From a virus: DNA of 37,542 bases. The stretch spans positions 1 through 37,542 of the IMG/VR virus record IMGVR_UViG_3300025430_000053. One strand, 5' to 3'. Under the pieces are notes generated by a model. That model had not been told where the DNA came from and did not search any database. It saw only the letters and a program-made list of their open reading frames with translations. Shown piece after piece: positions 9,627-17,383 of this stretch. Every line of letters starts with the position of its first letter. Positions within the stretch are counted from its first letter, which is position 1. The position numbers were made by a program, and so were the translations under genes.

Positions 9627-10148
9627 CTAAATTGCCCCTAAAAATAGTTCTTTTTCACGTTTGCGGCGATTTTCTAAAACGGCGGGTTTGTTCCACATCA
9701 AGATTGCATCCGCAGCGCCTTTTAGGTCGTTTGCGTTAATGCGTTTTACTACAGTGGAGTTTTTAAACGCTATAGCTCCAATATTAAAGCACAGGCTGTA
9801 TAAGGCGTCAAATTGGTTCTGGCTAAGGGGTACCTTCACCGAGTTCTCTACGGCCTCGCTACACCACTTTAAATCGCTTCTAAGAAGCTCTTCTATCTGG
9901 TCATTAGTTAGGGTGGCGTTGATAAGGTCTTTTTCGTCATCTTTAATAAGGTGACCCACACCAATGGTCCATAGACCTTTGGTATCTTTGTATGCCTTGT
10001 TACGGGCGCCTTCTTCTTTGGTAATAAAGTCTAAAGTGGATTTAGCAATGGCCATGATATTTTCTTCAATGCGGGTAAATTGGTTTGTTAGATGGATTGC
10101 CGCAAATATTCCAACGGCCCACAGTACTACAGCAACTAGCTTTTTCAT
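9627..10148 (-). CDS. SAR-type T4-like lysozyme (endolysin, GH24)
   Basis: A muramidase that cleaves the glycan strands of peptidoglycan at lysis. The catalytic triad spacing of T4 lysozyme is preserved: Glu46 in KEEGAR, Asp55 in AYKD and Thr61 in the TIGVGH motif. The N-terminus has a weakly hydrophobic Ala/Gly-containing helix (about residues 4-20, VAVVLWAVGIFAAIHL) after two lysines, as expected for a signal-anchor-release endolysin that is exported by the host and activated when the membrane is depolarised. A strong AAGGAG ribosome-binding site lies 6-7 bases before ATG 10148. The length of 173 residues is normal for this class. An internal ATG (residue 32) would give a form without the SAR helix. 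Confidence 0.9.
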   Translation of the reverse strand: MKKLVAVVLWAVGIFAAIHLTNQFTRIEENIMAIAKSTLDFITKEEGARNKAYKDTKGLWTIGVGHLIKDDEKDLINATLTNDQIEELLRSDLKWCSEAVENSVKVPLSQNQFDALYSLCFNIGAIAFKNSTVVKRINANDLKGAADAILMWNKPAVLENRRKREKELFLGAI

Positions 10149-10158
10149 TTATTCTCCT

Positions 10159-10181
10159 TACTTTGCTTAATACTAATACGC
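10159..10181 (-). promoter_or_regulatory. T7-type phage promoter candidate 3 (atypical start region)
   Basis: The core GCGTATTAGT is intact but continues ATTAAGC, then AAAG, so the usual TA before +1 is missing. It lies 11 bases upstream of the start of the endolysin gene, with the ribosome-binding site between them. It may be a weak member of the family, which would suit a gene that must not be over-expressed early. Confidence 0.5.
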
Positions 10182-10208
10182 AAATTGGGGTTGTTTACTT
10201 ATTTGTAA

Positions 10209-10829
10209 TTAAATATTAACCCAAGCTGTTTCGTTGCCATCTGCACTTGCTATTTGTTGCTGGATAGGTGGCATTACTGCGTTACAAAGTTTTTCTTCTA
10301 TTGCGCGTTGTGTTGCTTGAGCTTCTGCTAAATTAGAACAAAATGTATATTGTCCAGAAAAAACGTCAAATACTTGGTAATCGTCTTCTTTGTCAAAAGT
10401 AAAAGGGTCAACAGGAATCCATGTTGTAGAACCGTCTGGGTTATCAACGTCTTGGTTTACTGAAAACTTGTTTTTTTGACTATCAATATATTCCGTTTTA
10501 TTTTTTTCTAATTGTGCTTGAGCATCAGATAAATTTGTAAAAGTGTCGTATACGTTAGTAAAAATATTTAATAATTTAAATTCACTTAAATATTTCCAAT
10601 CTGGAAAATACATTATTACTTTGGGGTTTGTTGGTAAATTGTCCATCCAAGATTTATCCCAATCTTTTGTATCAATAGGATTTTTTTTACAGTAGTCGTT
10701 GTAAACTTTTTGACCAAATTGGTAAGTGCATTGTGTTATGCCTTCAGTAACAAAAAAGTTTTGTGCCCAATCATAACTTGACTTACAAACCCCCATTGCC
10801 GCTATAAATTCAAGGGTAATAATAATCAT
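10209..10829 (-). CDS. Unknown protein downstream of adhesin (206 aa)
   Basis: The start overlaps the stop of the glycine-rich adhesin gene (ATGA), so it is probably translationally coupled to it. The first 20 residues are hydrophobic (MIIITLEFIAAMGVCKSSYDW) but no clear cleavage site follows. Cysteines at about 15, 34, 47, 168 and 187 could form disulfides if it is exported. The rest is acidic and Asn/Asp/Gln-rich. It could be a fibre-assembly partner of the adhesin, or a membrane protein of the lysis region. No family is recognised. Confidence 0.65.
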   Translation of the reverse strand: MIIITLEFIAAMGVCKSSYDWAQNFFVTEGITQCTYQFGQKVYNDYCKKNPIDTKDWDKSWMDNLPTNPKVIMYFPDWKYLSEFKLLNIFTNVYDTFTNLSDAQAQLEKNKTEYIDSQKNKFSVNQDVDNPDGSTTWIPVDPFTFDKEDDYQVFDVFSGQYTFCSNLAEAQATQRAIEEKLCNAVMPPIQQQIASADGNETAWVNI

Positions 10830-11908
10830 GATATTGCTCCATATACTCTAGACGTATCTCCAGATACCCAGGTTACTGAATTTCCATTTAAACTAACTGC
10901 ATTTCCGCCGGTGCCAGGAGCAATTGTTGTAGGATACGCAACGCCACCTATAGCCCCCCAACCACCACCTCCACCGCCAGCACCGATATTAGTACCGGAG
11001 CTGACACTACCACTGCCACCGCCGCTATTGGAACTACCACCGGTTCCCGATGCTCCACTACTTTTGTTAACAACAATTCCACCACCGCCACCAGCGCCGC
11101 CGCCATTACCGCCAGCACTAAGCCTACTAGTTGTAGTACTCAAAGATATTCCTGCTCCCCCTGTTCCCGGAAATATTCTACCCCCGCCGCCTCCACATGC
11201 AACTGTACTTGTAGCAGTTCCATTTCCCCCCGAACTACCAATACTTCCACCTGTGCCTCCAGTGGAAGGCAAATAATTACCACCAGCGCCGCCACCAGCA
11301 CCACCACCACCAGAACCACTATTAAGGTTGCCACCCCCCGATGATGTTGTGCCGTTGCCTCCACCACCTCCACCGCCGCCTATATAGGCCGAACCGTTTG
11401 TATTGTTAATAGTTGTATTAAAACTTAAAGATAAAGCAGTGCCACCGTTTCCGGCGCTAACTGGACCAACAGTATCGTATCCTGCACCTGCTCCTCCACA
11501 GCCCATTATGTAGCCGTTGTTTACTAAAGTAATAGTATCGCCTGTTGTTCCTCCGCTTAAAGTCAATCCAGCACTGCTTGTTGTTGTAGAGTATAAATAT
11601 ATTCCCGCGTTAACAGTTACAGTAATATCAGACTTTCCAGCAACATACCCCGCTATGGAAGATACATTTAATGAGGCATTTGATGTGTCAGCACTAAAAG
11701 TATAGCCAATAACTGCTCTATTAGATTTACCCCAAAAGTTAGTTGGCATAGCTATTTGACTGTTTGGTGTTGTTACACCAGCTAAAGTGCGCACATTGGT
11801 GTTGTTTAAACTAATAGCGGTCGTACCGGTGCCACCCAATTCAATCTGAATTGATTGGCCAGCGGTAGTTCCTGCTAAAGAAATTGGTCCTGAAGAATTA
11901 AGCGCCAT
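10826..11908 (-). CDS. Glycine-rich tail adhesin (receptor-binding candidate)
   Basis: The 360-residue protein opens with MALNSSGPISLAGTTAGQS and an IELGGTGTTAISLN-like segment, an attachment-type N-terminus seen on fibre proteins of aquatic phages. After a beta-rich middle, residues about 155-345 contain many runs of four to eight glycines separated by short Ser/Thr/Asn loops. This resembles the polyglycine-II sandwich of gp38-like adhesins at the tips of T-even-type long tail fibres. In that class the loops between glycine runs contact the receptor and vary. The start touches the stop of Rz. The gene sits inside the lysis cassette, an unusual place for an adhesin. Confidence 0.7.
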   Translation of the reverse strand: MALNSSGPISLAGTTAGQSIQIELGGTGTTAISLNNTNVRTLAGVTTPNSQIAMPTNFWGKSNRAVIGYTFSADTSNASLNVSSIAGYVAGKSDITVTVNAGIYLYSTTTSSAGLTLSGGTTGDTITLVNNGYIMGCGGAGAGYDTVGPVSAGNGGTALSLSFNTTINNTNGSAYIGGGGGGGGNGTTSSGGGNLNSGSGGGGAGGGAGGNYLPSTGGTGGSIGSSGGNGTATSTVACGGGGGRIFPGTGGAGISLSTTTSRLSAGGNGGGAGGGGGIVVNKSSGASGTGGSSNSGGGSGSVSSGTNIGAGGGGGGWGAIGGVAYPTTIAPGTGGNAVSLNGNSVTWVSGDTSRVYGAIS

Positions 11909-12319
11909 TTATTTACCTATTGCTTCATATTGTTTGTAGCAGGCGTCGAGCCCTGTGCGGAGCTTGTCTGCTCTGGCAGCTTCCCTAACAAGAAATTCTG
12001 CATCCTCGGCAGAAAGGGCTCGCCCAGTTCCGTCTTGTCCATTTGTGGCACCTTGGGTGCGACTGGGACGGCTACGCAACTGACTAACAGCATCGAGCAA
12101 CTGAGAATTAATAGAAGTGATTTGGGCATCTTTGTCTTTTCTTATTTGGTCGGCGGCTTGTTGGTGTTGTTCTTGGAGCTTCTGGGTAGCAGCCATTTGC
12201 TCAGCTTTGTAGCGATCAAACCGAGCGGCTTCAAAAGAATAGCCAGCATAGCCAGCGCCGCATAACAGTAAAGCAACCAATCCAATTTTGACATAAGTAA
12301 TTATTGATAAAGGAAACAT
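11909..12319 (-). CDS. Rz: Rz-like inner-membrane spanin
   Basis: The inner-membrane spanin subunit disrupts the outer membrane at the end of lysis together with Rz1. It has an N-terminal hydrophobic helix (about residues 8-28, VKIGLVALLLCGAGYAGYSF), a long Gln/Ala/Lys-rich coiled coil (about 32-85), and a C-terminus with SAEDAEFLVREAARADKL and a final CYKQYEA-like segment typical of Rz proteins. The length of 136 residues is usual. It overlaps the holin-like gene by one base (TAATG), and a complete Rz1 reading frame is nested within it. Confidence 0.85.
   Translation of the reverse strand: MFPLSIITYVKIGLVALLLCGAGYAGYSFEAARFDRYKAEQMAATQKLQEQHQQAADQIRKDKDAQITSINSQLLDAVSQLRSRPSRTQGATNGQDGTGRALSAEDAEFLVREAARADKLRTGLDACYKQYEAIGK
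11917..12129 (-). CDS. Rz1: Rz1-like outer-membrane lipoprotein spanin, embedded in Rz
   Basis: This frame lies wholly inside Rz in another register on the same strand. It encodes a 70-residue lipoprotein precursor with a short positive N-terminus, a hydrophobic core and a lipobox LLVSC with Cys18 as the lipidation site. After it comes the proline-containing segment VAVPVAPKVP, as usual for Rz1 proteins. The mature form would sit on the inner leaflet of the outer membrane and bind the Rz C-terminus. Nested Rz/Rz1 arrangements are classical in phages of Gram-negative hosts. The mature part is slightly longer than in lambda. Confidence 0.85.
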   Translation of the reverse strand: MPKSLLLILSCSMLLVSCVAVPVAPKVPQMDKTELGEPFLPRMQNFLLGKLPEQTSSAQGSTPATNNMKQ

Positions 12320-12543
12320 TATTGATCGGGTTCAGTTTTTGACTTCATAGCAACACTGGCACCTCCGGCAGCTGAGACAATCCCAAGCGATTCGGCAAGC
12401 TCACGAAGGCTGACGGTACCGTGCAACACTTCATAGGCTGCCAGTAAGATAACGGCGAACATGCCGACCAGCCAAGACACACGGCCTAGGTCGTAGGTCG
12501 TGTTGTCCTTGCCAGTAAGTAGTTGCTTAATAATGTCGTTCAT
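12319..12543 (-). CDS. Holin-like small membrane protein
   Basis: A 74-residue protein with one clear membrane helix (about residues 22-42, SWLVGMFAVILLAAYEVLHG) after LLTGKDNTTYDLGR, and a second weakly hydrophobic Ala/Gly-rich stretch near 54-66. The TGKDN...DLGR opening followed by a membrane helix is found in small phage proteins often annotated as holins. Its place directly before Rz and near the endolysin supports a role in membrane permeabilisation. It overlaps both neighbours (ATGA upstream, TAATG downstream). Confidence 0.75.
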   Translation of the reverse strand: MNDIIKQLLTGKDNTTYDLGRVSWLVGMFAVILLAAYEVLHGTVSLRELAESLGIVSAAGGASVAMKSKTEPDQ

Positions 12544-12770
12544 TTGCGAATTTGGTCTAGCTTATCTTCAATACGGTGGACTGCTTTAAGAACCTCTTCC
12601 CAGCGGTCTGAAAAGTCGTCCTTGTGCATGTAGTTTTCAGCCAAGTGTGTGCGCAGGTCGTGTAAGTCTATTTTAAGAGCCTGGACCGCAGTCCAAAGCT
12701 CTTTCATAAACCAACCGATTGCCACAAACACCAGCGGCAGTATCATGTTGAAAAAAGATTGTAAGTCCAT
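12540..12770 (-). CDS. Membrane-anchored coiled-coil protein of the lysis cassette
   Basis: A 76-residue protein with an N-terminal membrane helix (about residues 5-24, SFFNMILPLVFVAIGWFMK) and a charged helical tail that contains NYMHKDDFSDRW and HRIEDKLDQIRK. This architecture is frequent in lysis cassettes of proteobacterial phages, next to holins. It may be a holin accessory or antiholin. It overlaps the holin-like gene by ATGA and starts one base after the previous stop, so the four lysis genes form one translationally coupled set. Confidence 0.72.
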   Translation of the reverse strand: MDLQSFFNMILPLVFVAIGWFMKELWTAVQALKIDLHDLRTHLAENYMHKDDFSDRWEEVLKAVHRIEDKLDQIRK

Positions 12771-12771
12771 T

Positions 12772-12972
12772 TTATTCTGCAGTCTCTCTTGCTAGGCGGT
12801 ATGCCGCTTGGTCGATTGCCATCTGTAGGATTGGGGATACTGGAGCCTGGTGAACCTGTGGCTCTGGGGTATCTGCAACTACAATTTCTGGCTCCACTGG
12901 AGCAGCTGGAGCTTCTTCAATAGTAGCAACTGGAGCAATAACTTCAGTTTCAATAGTGTCTTTTAATGCCAT
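12772..12972 (-). CDS. Small acidic Pro/Ala/Val-rich protein (66 aa)
   Basis: An acidic, probably extended protein rich in Glu, Pro, Ala and Val (VAPVATIEEAPAAPVEPEIV) with a short C-terminal helix (QMAIDQAAYRLARETAE). An AAGGAA ribosome-binding site lies about 12 bases before ATG 12972. No family is recognised. It could be a linker between tail-fibre expression and the lysis cassette, or a small virion protein. Confidence 0.65.
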   Translation of the reverse strand: MALKDTIETEVIAPVATIEEAPAAPVEPEIVVADTPEPQVHQAPVSPILQMAIDQAAYRLARETAE

Positions 12973-13038
12973 GATAATAATTCCTTATTGTTGTTAAAAT
13001 TAATACTTACCTTCTACAAATGTTAATATTTAATGCCA

Positions 13039-14679
13039 TTATGGTGTTCCGTATGCTGTTATATTAGCTATTGTGGTAAAGTTACCAGAAGAATCTAAAG
13101 AAGCAATTTGAGTCCCTTGGTAAGCAAAATAAATTTTGCCGCCAGACTCATATATAGAAAAATTAGTTGTTTTGTATGCTCCGTTTACCAGCAAGTTGCC
13201 TACGCCCGCGTCTGTTGACGTGCCGATCGACACGCCGCCAGCGCTAGAGATGCGCATACGCTCCACGGTAGCTGCCTTGAACACCACCGGTGCGCCTACG
13301 TCCGTACCAAACACGAACAGCGTGTTGGTTTGGTCCCAGTACATCTGCGCCTTTTCGGTGCCGTTGTTGTACACCGACAAGGTGGTAAACTGCTGACCGC
13401 CGTTATCAATTGACAGGTTGTTTGAGTTGCCGCCCTTGACGTACAAGGTGGCTGGCGTAGACGTAGAGCCAATTGACACGTTGCCGCTGGCGTCTTTGTA
13501 GAACTGACCAGAACCTAAGTTAACAATACCAGTACCGCCAGTAAGTGTTGTGCTGTAAGTAATGCTGGTTGCGTTTACTGAACCACCGGACAGGTTGGTT
13601 GCTGTGGCTGCAGTTCCACTAATGCCGATTGGCCACGTGCCAACTGCGTTGGTTCCTGAGATTCCAGGGGCGCCAAGTGTGTTAAACGAAATGGTTCTAG
13701 CTACGGAACCGTTAAAGGTAGTTGGTGATGATGCGCCACTACCGCTGTCGTTAAATGTTGCCGCGTTGGCTGTGCTTGATGCTGGGGCGCCAGAGTATCC
13801 ACTGATACCGCTATAACCAGAAACACCAGATCCAGAATAGCCAGAGAATCCTGAGAAGCCACTGTAGCCGCTGTAGCCCGATGCTGCTGTCGCACCAGAG
13901 TAGCCTGATACGCCAGAGTAGCCAGATAAGCCAAGACCACTGTAGCCACTAAAACCACTGAAACCGCTGTAGCCTGATGTACCACTAAATCCACTGTAAC
14001 CAGATGCGCCGGTTGTTCCTGATACGCCGTTTGAACCACTGTAGCCACTAAAGCCACTGTAGCCTGAGTTACCAGTTGGGCCAGTTGATCCATTGATACC
14101 GCTGTAACCAGATGTACCAGATCCGCTGTAGCCAGAAAAGCCTGAGAAGCCAGAGATACCGCTGTTACCTGTTAAACCACTGTAGCCACTAAAGCCCGAG
14201 AAGCCACTATAGCCAGACACGCCAGATCCGCTATATCCAGATACACCAGACCCACTGTAACCACTGAATCCGCTGTAGCCTGATATACCACTGTAACCAG
14301 AGGTGCCTAAACCACTATATCCACTAAAGCCGCTAAAACCACTAAAACCAGATGCGCCGGTAGAAGATGTCCAGTAAAAGCCACTACCGTTCCATCCAAG
14401 ATAAGTGCCAGACACACTTGGTGCGGCCATAAACACAGTGGAGCTTACACCGTTTTGGTAAGGGATTTGGCCTGATGTGCCACCCGATAGATTGCCTGCT
14501 GCCGCAGCGCCAGCTGCGGAGGCAAGCAGTGTTACTGCGCCGCTGGTGTTCTTAAAGTACATCTTGCCGTCGGTGATGTTAAGTGCCAGCTCACCGTTTA
14601 CAAGGTTGCCTGCCGTCGGGGCAACCCCAGAGGTGGCGCTGTAGTACAACGAAATTGGTGTGTAGCCGGATTGGGCCAT
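13039..14679 (-). CDS. Collagen-like tail fibre protein 2 (546 aa)
   Basis: The N-terminal domain (residues 1-105) contains the segment NGELALNITDGKMYFKNTSG, a virion-attachment type common in collagen-like phage fibres. Residues about 108-300 are Gly-X-Y repeats built mainly from GYSGxSGYSG and GFSGFSG units, which should form a collagen-like triple helix. Residues 300-546 are a beta-rich C-terminal region with repeated STSTPATLYVKGG and RMRISSAGGVSIG-like elements, as in trimeric fibre knobs. An AAAGGAA site precedes the start. It shares DNA repeats with the other collagen-like gene 5 kb away, and lies immediately after the glycosyltransferase genes. Confidence 0.85.
   Translation of the reverse strand: MAQSGYTPISLYYSATSGVAPTAGNLVNGELALNITDGKMYFKNTSGAVTLLASAAGAAAAGNLSGGTSGQIPYQNGVSSTVFMAAPSVSGTYLGWNGSGFYWTSSTGASGFSGFSGFSGYSGLGTSGYSGISGYSGFSGYSGSGVSGYSGSGVSGYSGFSGFSGYSGLTGNSGISGFSGFSGYSGSGTSGYSGINGSTGPTGNSGYSGFSGYSGSNGVSGTTGASGYSGFSGTSGYSGFSGFSGYSGLGLSGYSGVSGYSGATAASGYSGYSGFSGFSGYSGSGVSGYSGISGYSGAPASSTANAATFNDSGSGASSPTTFNGSVARTISFNTLGAPGISGTNAVGTWPIGISGTAATATNLSGGSVNATSITYSTTLTGGTGIVNLGSGQFYKDASGNVSIGSTSTPATLYVKGGNSNNLSIDNGGQQFTTLSVYNNGTEKAQMYWDQTNTLFVFGTDVGAPVVFKAATVERMRISSAGGVSIGTSTDAGVGNLLVNGAYKTTNFSIYESGGKIYFAYQGTQIASLDSSGNFTTIANITAYGTP
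13789..14364. repeat. Collagen-type coding repeats (fibre 2)
   Basis: Imperfect 9- to 18-bp repeats of the CCAGAGTAGCC and CCACTGTAGCC type encode Gly-Tyr-Ser and Gly-Phe-Ser triplets. They are the same class as those at 20187-21165 and in the same orientation, but more diverged at DNA level. Confidence 0.9.
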
Positions 14680-14682
14680 GTT

Positions 14683-15123
14683 TTATTCCTTTAGGTGCTC
14701 TAGTATTTCTTTTGGTTTTACAAAGCGATCGTTACTGTGTTCGGTGGCCTCCCACCATATAAACTGATTTTCTACTAAACATGATCGGTCTTTTAGTAGG
14801 TTAATATTTTCTGGGTGTCCAAATATCAGCGGATCAGATGGCCCCCATAATACGATGCCGGGTACTCCTTCATCCCAAGCTAAATGTTGAAAAAAACTAT
14901 CTACTCCAATCCATGTCTTACATTGCCATAGTAATTCTCGCAAAGCTGGAATCGGTAAATTCTTTCTAAAATCTGGTACTAATTGCTTTTCACCCTCAAC
15001 GCCAATTTGCACAACATGTATAGTTTTTTGCAATTCTTGTACAAGTTGTTCCCAATATGGATAGTTTTTTGGGTTTTCTTTATTTGTTCTTAGTTTTTGT
15101 GCATACGGGGAGATGATAATCAT
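14683..15123 (-). CDS. GT9-like glycosyltransferase C-terminal half (146 aa)
   Basis: The sequence resembles the second Rossmann lobe of GT9 (heptosyltransferase-type) enzymes. It has a start-of-lobe strand IIISPYAQK, the sequence WIGVDSFFQHLAWDEGVPGI that corresponds to the donor-binding GxDS..HLA region, and VLWGPSDP matching the usual GPTDP loop. A full GT9 enzyme has about 330-350 residues, so this is only the C-terminal half. The missing N-terminal lobe appears as an appendix at the end of the upstream gene, which it overlaps by ATGA. The two products may assemble into one enzyme. It lacks its own strong ribosome-binding site. Confidence 0.72.
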   Translation of the reverse strand: MIIISPYAQKLRTNKENPKNYPYWEQLVQELQKTIHVVQIGVEGEKQLVPDFRKNLPIPALRELLWQCKTWIGVDSFFQHLAWDEGVPGIVLWGPSDPLIFGHPENINLLKDRSCLVENQFIWWEATEHSNDRFVKPKEILEHLKE

Positions 15124-16094
15124 AAGTACATCTTCCGGTATGCTTTTTCTAAACTATCTTTCCACTTCCACTGGTCCATCTTCTTGTAGACGTTCCACGG
15201 GTCAAGATCACCAAACAGCTGCACTGCCTCTGCTATTGACCTACCGGGAACCACTTCAGGGTAACAACTAAAAACTTCAGCGTTAGGTATTGAAGGAAGT
15301 ATGCGGCTGAATACAATATGGTCACCAAGGCCACAATTGAGAACCACAATGGTACGATCACGGTACTGCAAAATATTTCTAAAAATCTGTTCATCATGCT
15401 CATACATTTCCTTCCTTGTCTCGCTACGAATCCCTCCGTCAGGATTCTTCATGTGCCAGGTAATGGCGTTTGGTACTACTAAAATGCTATAACCTTTTTG
15501 TTGCAGCTGAAAAGTAAACAACGTCTCTTCTCTGTGCGCTACCCTAGATAGTCCTAAATTATAATCTGTTACACCAGCACGATATAAAAATGAACAGTGT
15601 AGATGATCAACTTCTTGGGCTACATTAAACTTGCCCCACTGGATGTTTGGTTCTGAATCAATGTTATCAATTCGTCCAGTTATGCCAGCGGTGTTTGGTA
15701 TGTGTGGTGGTGTCCAAATATGACTACCCACAGCACCCAAATCGGGCCACATATCAATCCAACGATACAACTCTTCTAATACATTTGGTTCTGGCACCGC
15801 GTCATCGTCAACGCGCCAAACCCAATCAAAACCCGCTAGGTTGGCTCGTTGGTGGATGTGGTGCTGACCTTTTTTGTCAGCGTACTGCCACTCCCATGCA
15901 ATACCCTTAATATCTAACATCTGAAAAAAGTGCTGGTACAAAAACTCTTTTCGCATGTCCTGCGGCTCGTCATTGTCATCGTAGACAATCAGCTTATCAA
16001 CCGGCTTGGATTGGTTAATGATGGCATTTAATACTAAGGGCAGTGTTGTGAAGTACCTACCCCGTGTTGCCACGGAACATAGTACTTTACTCAT
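15120..16094 (-). CDS. Glycosyltransferase family 2-like protein fused to a GT9-like N-terminal lobe
   Basis: Residues 1-240 are a GT-A fold glycosyltransferase: an opening strand KVLCSVATRGR, the acceptor/donor acidic motif VDDDAVPEP at 95-103, and HREETLF at about 187-193 in the position of the catalytic ED-type acid. Residues 245-324 change character and read IVVLNCGLGDHIVFSRILPSIP, which is the GxGD motif that begins GT9 enzymes. The protein then ends, and the next gene supplies the second GT9 lobe. The start overlaps the stop of the upstream GT/methyltransferase gene (ATGA). The substrate is unknown. Virion glycosylation or host surface glycan remodelling are both possible. Confidence 0.8.
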   Translation of the reverse strand: MSKVLCSVATRGRYFTTLPLVLNAIINQSKPVDKLIVYDDNDEPQDMRKEFLYQHFFQMLDIKGIAWEWQYADKKGQHHIHQRANLAGFDWVWRVDDDAVPEPNVLEELYRWIDMWPDLGAVGSHIWTPPHIPNTAGITGRIDNIDSEPNIQWGKFNVAQEVDHLHCSFLYRAGVTDYNLGLSRVAHREETLFTFQLQQKGYSILVVPNAITWHMKNPDGGIRSETRKEMYEHDEQIFRNILQYRDRTIVVLNCGLGDHIVFSRILPSIPNAEVFSCYPEVVPGRSIAEAVQLFGDLDPWNVYKKMDQWKWKDSLEKAYRKMYL

Positions 16095-17307
16095 TGTCCC
16101 ACCTGCAGATCATCAAGTTGCCCGGATTGCTCTGGTCTACTTGGCGCATTGCCGAGGAAATATTACCCTCAAAGTCGATGTACTCAAACGTAAATCCAGG
16201 GAAGTCTTTTTCAGTCAACCCATGCAGCTTGTGGTGCTCTCCCCAGAAGCCCTTTGGCTCGTTGTGAGGCACGGTAATTAAAAGGCGTTTGCAGTGCCCT
16301 TTTAGCCTCTCTACGAGCTCTAAACCGTTGTCTAGGTGCTCCACTACCTCGAACGCTATAATCGTGCTGTAGCGCCCCAAATCGAATGTATTAATGTCGG
16401 CGCGATAAAACGTTGCATTATCAGACCACTGTTGTTCTTTGGCTACGTTTATAATAATTGGGTCGTAGTCAAGGCCAATGTAGGCTTGCGTGTTTAAGAA
16501 CTGGTAACCGTAGCCTGTAGAGCATCCAATCTCAAGCACCGAGCCCGGTAGTACGTTTTTCCCCGCCCATTCATATCTTTGGGTTTCACGGGGAAACACT
16601 GGATCACCTTTGAGGAATACTGCCCGCTCGTAGTTGTTTGACAGGCGCCAGCGGTACCAGTCTAAGTTGTATTCCTTTGCTAACCGAAGTTCGTTTAGCA
16701 AAAACTTGTTGCCCCAGTCTTGTACCAGCTGCGGGTCGTGCATCGTGCCCTCGGCCTTGTGGTAGATTGGAAACTGACCATTATCCCAGTTTGCGTCCAT
16801 CGTAAACCCAGCATCTTGGGCTTTTAGGCAAAACTCAATGTCTTCGCAGCCACCGGTGCTGTATTCTTCGTTAAGGTAGCCAATCGTTTTAAACACCTTG
16901 GCGTCAATTAACACACAAAAGAACACCGCAAAACGGCGCTGGGTAATGGGTGAGAACTGTGTCCACACAGAGCAAATATCAGCACCACTGTCTAGCTTTT
17001 CAATCCAATCTGGCCCCAATAGCTGGGTGTCGTTGTTAAGGAGGATGATTTTGTCCCCCTTAGCCTTTTTAATGCCCCTGTTTGTAGCCACTGCAAACCC
17101 AGCGGGTGCCGGATCCCAAATAGCATCAAAGTGGGGTATTGCGCTTGCCAGATAGTTAATGTACTTATCTGTGTTATCTGTACACCCGTTGGCGCTGATA
17201 ATCAGCTCTACATCGGTCAAGTCGGTGTACTTAATAATCGAGTCTACACACGGCTTTAAGTACTTCTCACAATTATTGTAAGTCGGTATTACAATGCTGT
17301 ATTTCAT
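16087..17307 (-). CDS. Glycosyltransferase-methyltransferase fusion (406 aa)
   Basis: The N-terminal part (1-215) is a family 2 glycosyltransferase with IVIPTYNN at 5-12, LLNNDT at 89-94 in the DXD position and GGCEDIEFCLKA at about 152-163. The C-terminal part (245-406) is a class I SAM-dependent methyltransferase with the glycine-rich motif VLEIGCSTGYG (257-267), an acidic loop GLDYD (278-282) and FEVVEHLDN (319-327). The fusion suggests that a sugar is added and then methylated, or that a methylated sugar is capped. AAGGAAAAC precedes the start. The gene begins its own unit behind a promoter-like motif and a 14-bp palindrome, in the middle of the tail-fibre genes. Confidence 0.85.
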   Translation of the reverse strand: MKYSIVIPTYNNCEKYLKPCVDSIIKYTDLTDVELIISANGCTDNTDKYINYLASAIPHFDAIWDPAPAGFAVATNRGIKKAKGDKIILLNNDTQLLGPDWIEKLDSGADICSVWTQFSPITQRRFAVFFCVLIDAKVFKTIGYLNEEYSTGGCEDIEFCLKAQDAGFTMDANWDNGQFPIYHKAEGTMHDPQLVQDWGNKFLLNELRLAKEYNLDWYRWRLSNNYERAVFLKGDPVFPRETQRYEWAGKNVLPGSVLEIGCSTGYGYQFLNTQAYIGLDYDPIIINVAKEQQWSDNATFYRADINTFDLGRYSTIIAFEVVEHLDNGLELVERLKGHCKRLLITVPHNEPKGFWGEHHKLHGLTEKDFPGFTFEYIDFEGNISSAMRQVDQSNPGNLMICRWDNE

Positions 17308-17319
17308 GTTTTCCTTACG

Positions 17320-17333
17320 GGTTCGTACGAACC
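17320..17333. promoter_or_regulatory. 14-bp perfect palindrome upstream of the glycosylation genes
   Basis: GGTTCGTACGAACC is a perfect palindrome located 13 bases before the start of the fusion glycosyltransferase gene and just after a TATAAT hexamer on the minus strand (17337-17342). Its place suggests an operator or a short hairpin in the leader. No other copy was seen in the window. Confidence 0.5.
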
Positions 17334-17342
17334 TATATTATA

Positions 17343-17365
17343 TCATCTTACTACCACTAATACGC
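17343..17365 (-). promoter_or_regulatory. T7-type phage promoter candidate 4 (displaced start region)
   Basis: The minus strand reads GCGTATTAGTGGTAGTA then AGATGA. The ATATAGG end that follows the core directly in the best copies is found 15 bases further on, overlapping a TATAAT hexamer. It serves the GT/methyltransferase gene at 17307. The displaced end makes the start site uncertain. Confidence 0.5.
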
Positions 17366-17383
17366 AAAAAAGTAAAAAATTGA

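Noticed and set aside
12985-13015. Possible degenerate ninth promoter copy before the 66-aa gene
   Set aside because: Only seven of ten core bases match and the start region is not convincing.
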